Shown here piece by piece: positions 34,999-47,559 of a DNA stretch of 64,000 bases (position 1 is its first letter; each line of letters starts with the position of its first letter). The position numbers and the translations under genes were made by a program. The notes below the pieces were generated by a model. That model was not told where the DNA came from. It worked only from the letters and a program-made list of their open reading frames with translations, and did no database searches. Origin of the DNA: Falciphora oryzae (taxonomy: Eukaryota; Ascomycota; Sordariomycetes; Magnaporthales; Magnaporthaceae); NCBI GenBank assembly GCA_000733355.1, contig JNVV01000002.1, positions 2,391,630 to 2,455,629 on the forward strand, written 5' to 3'.

Positions 34999-35100
34999 GA
35001 TTTTGCTCTGTTGATATTCCTTTTCTTTGGCAGAGGCTCTCCCGGAAGCGTCCTGGCTCTCACGAACGACAGACCTGAGGAATCCGGTCTGTTCCCTCTC

Positions 35101-35108
35101 TTTATATA
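35101..35108 (-). promoter_or_regulatory. TATA box of the cutinase-family gene
   Basis: TATATAAA on the minus strand, about 133 bp before the ATG at 34968, followed by a purine stretch. It is a good consensus at a plausible distance for a regulated secreted-enzyme gene. Confidence 0.55.
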
Positions 35109-35477
35109 CACATCACAGGCCGGCTACACACAGGTTGGTGAGCATTCCGACCCCATATCGGCCCTTCTATCACTTTCGGGCTTTCCCAAGACTCCAGAAG
35201 CCCGGCAGTCTGGCCATGCGCGATCTTGATCAAGACCCGCTTCCCCACAAAGAAGTGCCGTCGGCGGGATTGTGGAGACGCGGGGACGAAAGAGATGCTC
35301 GATGTAGAAGGAAGTGGACAGTCTTGGCCGGCAGACCAAGGATCAAGAGCGCCGAGGAAGGCCCTTGAAGGGGCCCACGGCGCCCGTCGGAGTCATGGAT
35401 CAAACAAGAAGGTCGATGTCGACGTCGGCAGCGACGCGACTGTCGTGGGCGGCGTGCTCCAGAAGATTCGGCATGTG

Positions 35478-35510
35478 CCCCAGATTTCCCCCAGATTTCC
35501 CCCAGATTTC
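35478..35510 (-). promoter_or_regulatory. three tandem CreA/Cre1-like sites, 11-bp period
   Basis: The unit CCCCAGATTTC occurs three times in direct succession (AGATTT at 35482, 35493 and 35504). On the minus strand each copy contains CTGGGG, a match to the carbon-catabolite repressor consensus SYGGRG. A GCGGGG match lies just beyond, near 35517-35522. The array is about 510-540 bp upstream of the esterase ATG. Confidence 0.5.
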
Positions 35511-37713
35511 GACTGTCCCCGCCCAGCATCGACGTTGCAGCGGGGAGCGTATCGATGCAGGTGGTTTGACAGTTGACGGGGTCGACACGCGGGGAAAGAC
35601 GCCTGCTGGCTTCAATGGCGGGAGCAATGATTCCGAAGACCCCGCTCAGAAGACACAACACCGCAACACCATGCCCAGGCCATGCTAAGCATCACATGCG
35701 CATGCGAGGCCGAGGTTTTGCCAGCAGGCCGAAGGGATCGATCTGACTGGATTGATGGTCATACTCGGACCTGGGGCGCTTTAAAAAGTGCGTCGCGAGT
35801 GTTGTGGTGGTATTTAGAGTCACGAAAATGACGTATACGGTATCTCGAAGCCCATCGCATGCTCTCTGAGTATCAAATAGAGGCAGAGACCCAGATCCGT
35901 GCACCGCATACCAAATGCAGCAACCCGCGAGGCAGCTCTTCAGCGAAAACCTGCTGCTTTGGGCGGCCGGTCGTCGAGGCATTCTTGGCCTGTGAGCTTC
36001 TCTGCAAAGCACAGAAGCATGCCAACCCATGCAAGCAATGCCGAGAAACGCAAGGACGGGAAGCAAAAAAAAAAAAAAAAGGCATGTTAACTTTAAAATA
36101 ACACCAGGGTGGTGAGCCACCGAGCACAGACACGCATGCACACAGGCACCCAGCACAGGATGCACCCAACCAAATGTAGTTTAACCGCAGGCACAAATGG
36201 CTGGCTTCCTTGACAGCCGATCGGCGCTCGTTTAGATAAGCGGGTGTCCTTGTCCACTTCTCGATCTGGGTGCGACTCGCGGCGGCTCTCGGTATCCGAC
36301 AGCCGACCCTACCTGCTCCCCTGCTCCCTCCCTGCTTCTTCTTGCTGCGACGACTACTAGACTCCTAAGGCCGGTCAAAACACTCAACCTTGAGATGCCT
36401 GGATTAAGAGAGAAGCGAGCGCATTCACCCTACCCACTTGCCACGCATCTAATTAATCTATCAGCTCCGTCCCGTCTTGTTTGTGACCGCAAAGCCGGGC
36501 CGATGGGGCCTTGGGAAAGAGCCGCACCTGCAGCCCTCCCGCGCAGCCCTCGTGGGGTTTTCGTGGGGTATCTCACAGGCCTTTGTTTGTTATGTTCCAT
36601 GCTTTGTGACTGCCCGTTTTCCAGCAGCACTCACTTCAACTGGGCTCTAGCCTGTTCCATTACCCTAACAAGCGGCTACCGACCAGCCGGGCCGCTCCCC
36701 CCACCGGCCTCCACCGGGTCTTGGCTGGTACCTGACTGGATGTTCCTGGGCGTCCGTGCCGGGACCGGGGCCCTGGCGGCGGATGTCGGGACGGCGCCCG
36801 AACCTCAACCTAAAAAAAATCTGTTTGATGCTTATCGCTTTTTCGTTTCTGCACTTCACCGCCACTCTCGCCACTCTTGGCTTGGTCATATAATTTCCAC
36901 CATTGGGCCGCCAGCCATTACTATGACTGTATGGCTGTCGCCGCCAGGCGCCTTGGGCCGGACCGCTTGTGTCCCGACCCTGCACAGTCTTCCTGGTGGC
37001 TTCCACTGCTCCTCGTCCCTTCCCCTCCTACACAGTAGCTTGCAACCTCCAGACCTCCGTACCAGACAGCTTCAACCCTGTCGAGGTCTCTGCCAGATGT
37101 CCGTGACCGAAACATGGCGAGTCGGCCCCAACACTGCCAGGGCCGTGGATGGGCAAGGCCTTCCCCCGTGCGCCCCGTAGGGCGTCGTCAAAACGCCAAG
37201 GGTCAAAAGTGAATACCTTTTGGATTAGTCCAAGCCCACGGATGTACGAATAGCTAGCTCGGCTCCTTAATTCGAGCTGCCCGGCCGGTGGGTCTGTCTG
37301 TGGTCTGGTACGAGCTCTTGGCGACGGTCAACCTGGCAGCGAAGACGGCCGTCGGCCTGGAGTCGCCGGTTCAGACTTGGGCTCGCTCGCGGCTGCCCTG
37401 GCCGATAAAGGCACACTGCATCCCGTTCGCACCTACCGCATTTTCTTGAAAAGGGAGCTCCTCAATCCACATGAGTCGAGAATTTCTTCCCTTTCCGCCA
37501 GTGCCTCTTTCCGTTCTAGGCCCAGGCGAGGATAGCTAGGCGTCATAACACCCCAGCAAGCGCCCCGGACGGACTTCTCGCGACATCTCCGCTAGCAAAC
37601 GTCAGAGTAGAAAGCCCCATTTTGTAATCTATTAGCCATCCACCTTACTCAGTCTCTCAACGGCCATCTTCTTGCACTCCTACTAGACGGTACCATAACG
37701 GCAATCCCTCGCC

Positions 37714-40407
37714 ATGGGCCCGCGCTCGCTAGCTGCTAGGGTCTTCGGTGCCGGGGCCGCCGGTCGGTCGGAGAAGAACGACAGCACATCCAGACTCAAG
37801 AGCCAGGCTGCGGCGGCTATTTCGCCATTAGACCCCTATTTCGAGGAGGATCCTACCGTCAAGGAGTGGCTGCTCGAGCATCGACCCACGGCAGCTGGGG
37901 CGGCCCGCTACTTCAAGAGCTTCTTCCCCTTCGTCCAATGGATCGGACGCTACAACCTCCGCTGGCTGACCGGAGATGTCATCGGCGGCATCACCCTTGG
38001 CTTCGTCGTCGTGCCCCAGGCGATGGCCTACGCCATGCTTGCCGGCCTCCGCCCCGAGTTCGGCCTCTATACCTCCTTCACCGGCGCCTCCCTCTACTGG
38101 CTCTTCGGCACCTCCAAAGACATTGCCATCGGCGCCACCGCCGTCATCTCGCTGCTGGTCGGCCGCATCGTCGCCAAGGTTGAGACCGAGATGCCTGGCC
38201 TCGCTCCAGAGCAGACGTCCAAGACGGTATCGTTCCTCGCCGGTCTCGCCCTGCTCGTCTTTGGCCTTCTGCGCCTGGACTGGCTCATCGAGCTCATTCC
38301 CCACGTCGCCATAGCCGCTTTCGTCACTGGCGCTGCCATCACCATCTCCTTGAGCCAGCTGCCCGCTGTCTTGGGCATCACCGGTATCAACACCAAGGAC
38401 GCGCCGTACAAGGTTTTTGTTGCTACCTGCAAGGCCCTACCCAGAACAACAGTCGACGCCGCCGTCGGGCTGTCGGCATTATTTCTGCTGCAGCTTATCA
38501 AGTCATTCTGTGCTCGCATGGGCGAGAGGCAGAAGCACAGGGCCAAACTGTGGGCCACCATCTCGTCTATCCGCATGACGTTTGTTATCCTGCTCTACAC
38601 TCTCATCAGCTTCATTGCCAACCGGGGCCTCTCTGCCAAAGAGGCCAGGTTTCGCATCCTTGGATCCGTGCCCACAGGTGTGTGATAAATTGCATCTCTC
38701 TGGAAGAAAACTGTTGTGGAAACGGTGAGCCAGATGATGATCAAAGCTGACTTTTAGAATGACCCCCTGCCTAGGCTTCTCGGCCGCTGGTGTCCCATCT
38801 ATGGACGCCAACCTCGTCAAACTTGTCGCCCCTGAGCTCCCCGCTCTTCTTATAGTCTTGATTATCGAGCACATCGCGATCGGCAAATCCTTTGGGCGCA
38901 TTAACAACTACACTGTTGTGCCTTCACAGGAGATTATTTCCATAAGCGCCGCGAACATGCTCGGACCTTTTCTTGGAGGCTACGCGGCAACGGGCTCGTT
39001 CACTGGCACCGCAGTGCTCTCCAAAGCAGGCGTCAGGACCCCTCTGGCTGGCGTGTTCAACGGCCTCATTCTTCTGCTCGCCCTTTACGCCCTCACTTCT
39101 GTTTTCTTCTTCATCCCTCTTGCAGCCCTCTCTGGTCTCATTATCCACGCCGTCCTCAACTTGATCACTCGGCCCTCCACCATTTTTAAATACTGGAAGG
39201 TTGCACCAATGGACGTTCTCATCTTCTTCGTTGGCGTTTTTCTCTCAATCTTCGAGTCACTCGAGTTTGGCATCTACGCGACTGTCGGAATCTCATTGAT
39301 CGTCATCCTGCTCAGGATGGCCAGGTCGCAGGGCCGATTTCTTGGGCGACTCAGGGTCCAAGGGTACCCCCAGGCACCTACCACCAACCCTGGTGCCGGC
39401 CATTACGGATCCCTTCTAGACATACACCACCGCCGCTTCCATTGGCCAGCCGACAGCGTCACGCAGCCAGGGGATATGCAATCGCGCGAAGTTTTCCTGC
39501 CCCTTGACCGCAAAGATGGCTCCAACCCCGCTGTAGATGTGAGTGAGGCGTACCCAGGCGTCTTCATCTACCGATTCACCGAGGGCTTCAACTACATCAA
39601 CCAGGCCCAGTATCTGGACCACCTGGTGACACATATCACCACCCACACGCGTCAGACAGATGCCGACGGCTACAAACATCCGGGTGTATGTTTCCTCCAT
39701 CTCTTTCAAAGACTGCCTAGGCAATCAGACTAACCATTCTGTGTGGGAAACAGGACCGTCCCTGGAACATGCCGGCACCGAAGAATGATGCCTTGGCAGA
39801 TGAGGAAAGCGAGCGCCTGCCAACACTCCGTGCCGTTGTCCTCGACCTAAGCACAGTCAACCAGGTCGATACGACGGCTGTGGAAGCCCTCGAGGACGTA
39901 CGCGCCCAGCTAAACCGCTGGGCTGCACCAGGGGTGGTTGAGTGGCACTTGGCCGGTGTCCACAGCCGCTGGACCCGCCGGGCGTTGGCTGCCGTTGGGT
40001 TTGGGCTTCCGCACGGCGAAGGCCCGAAAAACGCTGCCTCTGGTTCCTGGATGCCGGCATTTGACGTGGCTGCGACGACCAACCCCGCAAACTCGGGGCT
40101 TCACAAGCTCCAGTTCTCAGCGGTGTCCTCTAACGTCACGTTGTTCGGAGCGGAAACTCCGGGAGTGGACATTGCCGACGCCAGGGAACACTCAGACCTC
40201 GAGTCTGGAGAGGAGATGAAGACGGTGCCTGTAAAGGAGTCTAGTTCTGCCATACGAGAACAGCACCACGAAGTATCGTCCAACCGACTGGCGTCTAAGA
40301 AGATGTTGGCCCCGATATTTGGCATTGAGAGACCATTCTTCCACGTGGACCTTGCGTCCGCTGTGTCGAGCGCGGTGGAAGGCGCATGCCGGCGAGACAG
40401 GGTTTGA
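37714..40407 (+). CDS. sulfate permease (SulP family, STAS domain)
   Basis: Three exons (37714-38677, 38775-39685, 39754-40407) give 842 aa. Introns 38678-38774 (GTGTGT..CCTAG) and 39686-39753 (GTATGT..GACTAACC..ACAG) are in frame; the second requires GTATGT rather than the GTGTAT two bases upstream. SulP landmarks: WLTGDVIGGITLGFVVVPQA, MAYAMLAGLRPEFGLY, GTSKDIAIGATAVISLLVG, a series of about 10-12 membrane helices, FGRINNYTVVPSQEI, NMLGPFLGGYAATGSFTGTA and FIPLAALSGLIIHAV. The cytosolic STAS domain contains PGVFIYRF..NYINQAQYL and VVLDLSTVNQVDTTAVEAL. It takes up sulfate across the plasma membrane. The gene resembles Neurospora cys-13/cys-14 and Aspergillus sutB, without showing which. The start sits about 25 nt after a TAG, in good context. 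Confidence 0.96.
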
Positions 40408-41258
40408 TTTGGTCTCGCAACCATCAACACGCGACTCGCTGGCGAGGAGAGGCCCAAGTGTGGCTCAATAGCACTGGATCCGGAAGGAAGTTTGATGCTG
40501 TTCCCGGTTAGCAAACCTGTACAATATTTTATTGCATGATACTGGCTGGCGTTGGAATGCGGTTAAAATAAAAGATAAAAGGGTTTTTAAAGGATGATGA
40601 AGTTTGGTCAGTTTGATCGATAATTAGCCTAGTTTTGAGCCGGAAGCGCCTCTCTTCTCCTCGAGTTCTGGTTTGAGGCTTTCAATGGCGATGTTGCTCC
40701 GTCGACGCTCCTTCCAGGCCGCCCAATAGCCTCCTGATTAGATGAAGATAGTTTCAATCCAAGCTGAAGGCCAGATGGCTGCGATGACGTCACAGAACGA
40801 GAACCAACCGCCCGTGCTCTTCACGGAGAGACGTAGGTGCCTGCCTGTTCTTATCAGCCCAGGCAGCTGACGTCCCATTCAACAAGCCCCCGCGGCAAAC
40901 GGAATGGTTGAGTTGCTAGAGGATTGTTTGAGTACGAGTGTTGTCAGGTGTCCCCTCCTTTGGGTATAAAGTTCCTGGTGATAGAGGGCACCCGGTTTGA
41001 AATATTGGCGCTTATTTAGTAAAAACCTTGACCTCCCCACAAAGGTTCCCGTAACCAGGTCACCTAAAATAAGGGTGGCTTGGTGAACTTTTTTGCTTTT
41101 TCGTTTTCTTTATTTTTCTCCCATCGCTAATTCTATCAATAAACGCTCACGCTATTTTCAACGCGCGCACGCTAGCCCAAGGCACCATTTACCCAACACG
41201 CAAGGCCAAAATTAACCAACGGCATGAAGAAAGGAGGCCGGCGCAAAAGCGAGCCCTA
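40408..41258. other. convergent 3' spacer
   Basis: 851 bp of AT-rich sequence between the permease stop and the monooxygenase stop, with a GGGTATAAAG element near 40970 but no gene attached to it. Nothing else seen. Confidence 0.5.
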
Positions 41259-43488
41259 CTACACACGCTTCTTGGCCATCCACTCGGAAAACAAGTCGGT
41301 GTAGTCCTCGGGACCGTACGGCTGCGTCACCTCGGCCAGAAAGTTCTTCTTCCTGTGGACCTTGAGGCCCAGGTCGCCGACGAGCCAGTCGATGTAAGGG
41401 AGGGCGTCAAAGACAAAGTCGGGGAACTTGTCGCCGTGGCCCGCCGGGTACCGCCACTTGCCGAAGCGGCTGTGCAGGACGGTCTGGTACTTGAGCGCCT
41501 CCACCTCGGCGTCCTTGCCGTCGTCCTCGTACTCGTCCGACTCGTCCTCGGGCAGGCGGCGGGGCACGGCGGACGGCGCCAGGGCGTCGTCGAAGTAGGC
41601 CTGGATCCAGAGCGCCTGCGCGTGCGAGACCATGGGCACGTCAAAGTTCATCATGACGCCCGCGAAGGCGACGTCGCGGTAGCGGCGGACCTGCTCCGCG
41701 TCGGGCGGCGCCATGTGCCGGTGCAGCGCCCAGGCGGTCAGGGAGTCGTCCTGGGGCCCGCGGGCCACCTCGGCGGCCGTGGCCGAGACGGCGTCCGGGG
41801 TGGACAGCAGCGGCTTGAGCTTGGCGTTCTGGACTGGCTGGTTGCGCAGACGCGGGAAGCGCATCAGGATCTCGGCGTCGGCGCGGCCCAGGCGCGCGGG
41901 CGTCGCGAGCGGCGAGTCGGCGGCGCGGTGCGGCACGCCCAGGCGCGCGTCCATGCCCTTGGGCAGCAGTTTGAAGGCCGGCACGTGCTTCCAGCCCGTC
42001 ACGCAGCACAGCGCGTCGCTGGGCAGGGCGGTGCCGTCGGCCAGGTGGACCTTGCCCTTGGATAGGCCCTTGAGGTCGGCGATGTGGACGCGCACGGTGC
42101 CGGCGCGGACTAGGTCGAAGAAGTCGGTCGGGTAGTTGAGGATGGAGAAGGAGCTGGCGACGAACATGGGGTTGCTCCAGGGCTTGAGCTTGGCTAGCTC
42201 CGGGTGCGAGTCGAACTTGTTGAGCGCGATGACGTCGCCGCCCAGGATGCCCCAGAACGTGTTGACGACGGACCGCCCCATCCAGGTGCCGTGCAGGAGC
42301 GAGCGGATGCCCGCATAGCCGTCGGCGTCGCCCCAGATGCAGGGGCTGAACCAGGTGAGAAGGCGTGTCACTGCATGCGTCTCGGTCGCACGGCGGCGGG
42401 CGCGCGCACATTCCAAGTAAGCTTGTGTCCTGTCCCCGTTGTCCGTGTGCCGTCCCCGGGTCGCCTTTACAGCGCCCTGTTGAACGGCAGCGTGGAGTGT
42501 TGTATCACTCTCGGATACCACTTACCGACGAGTTTTTCAAGCCATTTCTTCAGCGGGGTGACGTAAGGAGGCGCCATCCAAGTCGGTCCATGGCCGCTCT
42601 CTGAATAGTCAGGCAAACCACGCAAGTTCTGGTTAGTCTTGTTCCGTCACTTTACAATAGCCATGGAGCTGGAGCTGGCGCATAGAATAGGAGTTGGTAC
42701 CTCTAATGATCCAGTCGACCTTGATTCCCTTGGTCGCCGCAGCGTACACAGCGTCCCAGGCCGACTTGGTGCCACCGAAAACAGTGAAGTTTTTGGCGCT
42801 GGAAAGGAGCTCCCCGTCTTCCAGGGAGCTCATCCCGTGGAATATGGGATTGCCATAAGTCTCCTGGCCCTCGATATGCGGCATGAAGGGCTCCGAGGTC
42901 AGGCCCGTGGCTACAACGAGCCGTTCGGCCAGGATCCTCCTGGTGCCGCCGCCGCCAGCCACAGCGACGGTTAGGAGCCAGCCCCCGTCGTCCTCCTGGT
43001 GTTCGGCGGAGATGACGGCCCAGCCGCAGCGGATCTTGCCGGCGATGCCGAACTTCTTGGCGTAGGCGTTAAGGTACTTGTGGACCACGTGTCCGGGGAT
43101 GTGCTCGCCTGGCTTCACGCCAAAAGTGGCCGTGTCCATGGGGAAATCCGGGTACTCGTAGGTGCCCAGCATGTTGTTTGTCCGGAGCCCGTCAAAGAGG
43201 CGATGGGCGGCCCAGACGCCGCCGACGGTAGGGGCGGCATCGAGAACCACCAGCGACCGCTCCGGGTGAAGCTGGAGGGACGCCTTTGCGGAGGCCAGGC
43301 CGGCAAAGCCTGAGTGTCGAGCCGTCAGCAAGGCGCCATTGTCTCGGAAATTTTCCCATTCTCGTTTCTTTTTTTCCCCTTCCAATATGCCTCATCTTCC
43401 TTCCTTCCTTTTCTCCCCTCTATTACCCCTGTTGGGGTTGGAACGTACCGGCGCCGATCACCACCTGGTCTACTTCTTCTGCGGCCAT
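41259..43488 (-). CDS. FAD/NADPH-dependent flavin monooxygenase
   Basis: Four exons (43488-43449, 43309-42701, 42600-42526, 42370-41259) give 611 aa. All three introns (139, 100, 155 bp) are GT-AG, and the first falls inside the FAD-binding glycine motif, which reads VVIGAGFAGLASA (G12, G14, G17) after splicing. Further landmarks: VVLDAAPTVGGVW, LGTYEYPDFPMD, LVVATGLTSEP, a second nucleotide-binding motif FTVFGGTKSAWDAVYAA near residue 190 (NADPH), WIIRESGHGPTW and FSPCIWGDADGY. This is the group-B flavoprotein monooxygenase plan of FMO and N-hydroxylating enzymes in fungi. Substrate unknown; no biosynthetic genes flank it. The last exon ends with VTQPYGPEDYTDLF and a basic KKRV tail. Confidence 0.88.
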
Positions 43489-45720
43489 CTCTGCAACAGC
43501 ATAAAAAGCAAGTTGTGAACGAGGGGTTTATTTCTTGGACGGTCGCCGAGCCGCAAAAGCAATACGATATTTGAGGTTTTATGAACAACCGAAGAACACG
43601 TGTGACTCGGCCACGAAGCACTAAACAAGGTCTTGCGACGTGGTAATGCCACCTCAACCCCTCGTGATTGTGTCGCACCGGGGGAAAACGACAACGAGGA
43701 ATCGGCTCGCGGGACCGGAGAGGATGGAGGGACCAAGGAGCGGTCGCGGCGGATGCTGGTGGCATTGGGCCCTGGGCGGCGCCAAGGGCCAGGCTCAGGG
43801 GTCTCGGCCAAGGCGGGGCGCGGCCGGCCTCAATGTGGGTTTTCCCATGGGCCTCCAGGCTCGTGCCGGCCTTGGGTGCGACTGATTTGGGCAATGTCCT
43901 GGTTGCAACACCAACAAACACTGGGCCCGATCCCCGGGACGATGGCGTGGATGGCGTGGATCACTGACTAACCAGAAGGGGAGAAAGGCGAGGGCGGAGC
44001 CGTCGGCTAATGTCTCGCTCCTGGCCAGCCACCGCTGGTGAGCCACACATCACCCTCATGGAATGATAGCGTGGGGGAGAAACAACGGCTGGTTTGTATC
44101 CCTCCGCGGGTCTCAGCGGATCGGATGAGCGCCCGGCCCGTCGTTGCTTGCCGGGGGGTGGGGGTCTAGTGTGGCTGGTCTGGTCTCGGGCGTCCATGCC
44201 GCAACCACCAACGACTTGGGGCCCTCCTTGGAGCACTGTCGATGGTGCCGCAATGAGGAATGCTTTTAAGTTCTTTGTAAGGGGGCTGCAATGCCATTCC
44301 TTGTCTCGGACTTGCCCATCATAACTTCGCATATTCGTATGCCTCTCGAGCCCACCCTTGTTCTTTTTTATTTTTGTTCCTCCTCCTTCTCCAGAGGACC
44401 ACAAATTTGCATCCCCACTGGTGGGAAAGGAGTCCCGCGCATCTCTCGGCACCCCAGGGCAAGGATCAGGACTCCGCTCATTCCCCACTCACACCTCGCA
44501 GCCTGTCGATATCATAGGCCTCGGGCAAGACCTCCCTGAGCCCCTTACTCGCGACATGCTCCTTGCTTGCGGGTCTTTTTTCCTTTTCCTCATGGCAGTG
44601 CAACGCAACAGAGGCTCTTCCGGGAGACAGGCGGCCATAGCAATGACAGGGGAGGAAAGGAGGCTAGGTCTCTAATCAGATGCGGAATACCGGTTAATGC
44701 AGGTACCTACCACCTACCTACTCCAGACTTGGGCCGGCGCGCAGGCATGGCGTAAGGCGATGATGCCCAGGGTCGCCGGCTAGATGCGATCTGCTTCTCT
44801 CTTTGTTGCCGAGACCAAGAGATCGGGGCCGTATCCGGACAAGAAATCACAGAGTCGCATCGCTTCAGCAACCCAGGCCCTCATGTGCCCCTGCGTCGAT
44901 GCTTGGTAATGGTAGGGAGCGGCACTTTCGTCTTGGAAACATGTGCCTAGGCCGGCAAGCCGCCGCATGCGCGCGCGACTCTTGCCGCGATCGACGGCCA
45001 CTTTCGTCGAATCCATGGCGAAACGCTCGTAAGCGTGATCCCTGCCCAGCAAACTCCTCTGCGCTGCGTGTGGCATACACGCACAATCACCTTTGATTTG
45101 TGAGCCCCCATACCGTACCTAATAGATATCACCTCGAGTTCTGTGCGGCTTTTAAACCTGCTTCATCCCCTTGCCTCCCCCTTAGGCGTGGAGGCAGAAC
45201 GCCGATGCCGCTTCCCACTCTCTGACTCCATAGCAAACGTGGTTTATGTTCCGTGGCAAAGTTGCCGCCGTACATGAACCCTTCGCGCGGCTTCCTCCCT
45301 GGGCCGAATATTCTGCCACCCTCTCCAAAGCACCTGCCACCTTCTTTTGGCGGCACAAGTCCACCGTCATTCCTTCCCTCCCCGCGAGGCCCAGCCGATA
45401 AAGTGTCGAGGCGCATCCAGCTGTGCGTCGCGCCGTCCGCTTCCGGTTTACTGGGACCTGGCGCTCGCGCGCGCGAACGCTTCGCAGACACCACCGACCT
45501 GCTAGGCTTCTGAGAGAAATCTCAGAACAGGCTCAGAGACGTGTGCCCAACGGCGGCGACATACATAATTGCTTTGAGCGTTTTGGTGCCAGCAATCCCC
45601 GCTGTACCTTCTACACCGACGACGACGAAACACGTTCCTGTCTCCCCCAGCTCGGTCTGCCTCGACGAGCATCCCCTCGGTGCCCGTACCGGCCGGAGTC
45701 CCCCGCTGGGGCAAGGCAAA
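43489..45720. other. divergent spacer (monooxygenase / rhodopsin-domain protein)
   Basis: 2.2 kb between divergent starts. It includes a GGTACCTACC-rich patch at 44701-44723. No ATG frame shows a recognisable domain. Confidence 0.55.
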
Positions 45721-47559
45721 ATGAATGCCTTCGTGATCGAGAACTTTACCCTGCTGGGTATCGGCCTGTCGGTCATATCGCTTCGCATCTATGCGCGAAT
45801 CGCGGCCGTCGGCGTCACCAAGTTGCAAGCCGATGACTATCTCATGGTGGCCGCTGCAGTGAGTCCCTTCCCCGTTGCGCCTTCCCCCCGAGGCTCTCTC
45901 TTCTGAGCTGTTGCTGACTCGGCTGCACCCCACGATCCAGGCAGCGTACTCTGTCGAGACGTACTTGGCATATTCTGTCGGCGCCTTTTGGCGAGGCCTG
46001 GCCAACAATGGCATGACCGACGAGCAAAGGGCCGCATTGGTGCCCGAGAGCGAAGAGTGGTGGCTTAGGTGAGCTTGCGCGCACGCCGAATAAAAAGCGA
46101 CGCAGCATCCTAACTATTGATTCGTTCGGCCACCATTAGGGTCAACGGCTCCAAGACGCAGATTGCTGGTAAGAATCTCACTTCCTCTCCCCAACACTGA
46201 TTGCGCCCATGACGATCCAGCCTTCTTCGGTCGCTAATCATGCCCCGTCTCCTATTCTCAGGATGGTCGACCTACACGCTACTACTCTGGCTCCTTAAGG
46301 CCTCCATGTGTGCCTTTTACCTGCGTCTCACCGCAGGCCTCGCCCACTTCAAGATCCGTGTTCACATTGGCTTTGGCCTGATCCTCGTTACTTGGCTCGT
46401 CGTCTTCCTTTCCATCATGCTCGGCTGCATGCCTTTCGAAAAGAACTGGCAGATCTTTCCAGACCCTGGAAGTGAGTGTCTATCCATAACGTCTTGATAC
46501 TTGTTCAAATCCTACGCCGATAGGCCAGGCAGCCGCAGAGCTAACATGGATTGCTACTACACAGACCTTTGCCAGCCCGCCATCTCCAACATCAACGTCC
46601 TCGTCACCGTTGTGCTCAACGTCCTGACGGACCTGTACCTTCTCAGCATACCCCTCCCGATGCTTTGGCAGGCCTCACTGAAACCAGCGAAAAAAGCCGG
46701 CCTCATGGTGTTGTTTGGCATGGGCTTGTTTGTCACATTCGCTGGTATCCTCAGATGTGTCTTGATCATCACAGTAAGTGATCCATCCTGCGTGATACTA
46801 CAGCTATCTCACGGACAGATCTCTCCAAATCATCGATCTCGCCCGCATCCGCCACTTGCCTACTGACACATCCCTCCGCCTCGATAGGACCCAATCAACG
46901 GTGCCCAACAAGCCGGTTCCTGGGCCGTGCGCGAAACGTTCGTGGCCGTCGTAACATCGAATATCCCTATGATCTTCTCCGTCGTCCGGCGCTTCACAGG
47001 GCCCATCTTTAGTAGTATCCGGTCAATTACGGGATCCGGCGCGTCTCGGGGGCCTAAGGGGGGCTCCCACGGCATGATCCCCGGAAACGACTCCAACGAC
47101 GTCCAGCTCAACAACCGGGCGCCGCCGCCGCAGCGCCGTGGCCCGCGCTCCGTGCACCCACTGCCTACGGCTAATGAGAGCGAGGAGTCTATTTACAACC
47201 GCGCTCGCCAGGACGAAGAAGCTGCCGCTGATCTACCAGTGCTGAGGCAGGCAGCCCAGGAACACCTGAAATATGAGCATCCGAGCGGCGGGTCCACGAG
47301 CGAGACTAGCAGCGTAGCCGGCGGAGCGCTGCCAGCAGGCCGAATCAGGAAAGACACCGAAGTGACGGTGCACATCAGCGACGACAACAGGGCAAACACA
47401 GGGGGTGGTGGGCCAAAGGACAGGGGCAGCTTCGGAAGCCTACCCAGCGATTTCGATCAATTCGAGCGGCGAGAGGACGGGCCCAGCGTTGTCAGGAGCA
47501 CATCTCGACTGAGTGGAGGACGCAGGCTGGATGCGGCTGGCGGCCGTGGCCAGCCATGA
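45721..47559 (+). CDS. fungal rhodopsin-domain (PTH11-like) integral membrane protein
   Basis: Six exons (45721-45858, 45941-46068, 46140-46168, 46262-46471, 46565-46773, 46888-47559) give 461 aa, with five introns of 71-114 bp, all GT-AG and in frame. The ATG at 45721 is the first in-frame one; the frame above it is entered only through GTG. The hydrophobic N-terminal 270 residues match the fungal rhodopsin-domain family: FTLLGIGLSVISLRIYARI, QADDYLMV, a W-rich loop ending RVNGSKTQIAGWSTYTLLLW, LKASMCAFYLRLT, LGCMPFEKNWQIFPDPG, CQPAISNINVLVTVVLNVLTD and IPLPMLWQASLKPAKKAGL. There is no CFEM domain. The last 190 residues are a polar cytosolic tail. The family includes PTH11-like receptors that sense surfaces or signals; the ligand is unknown. 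Confidence 0.9.

Larger units (their letters stand above)
34969..37713. other. divergent spacer (esterase / sulfate permease)
   Basis: 2.7 kb with the esterase promoter on the left (TATA box, GGCTAA, three CreA-like repeats) and the sulfate permease promoter on the right, plus an A run of 16 at 36065-36080. A plus-strand ATG frame at 36395-37180 shows no domain and is not called. Confidence 0.55.

Noticed and set aside
36395..37180. 261-codon plus-strand ATG frame
   Set aside because: Composition is not protein-like, no domain, lies in the promoter/leader of the sulfate permease.
45541..45720. 60-codon extension of the rhodopsin-domain protein
   Set aside because: Entered only through GTG, with no ATG and no membrane or signal-peptide pattern typical of the family.
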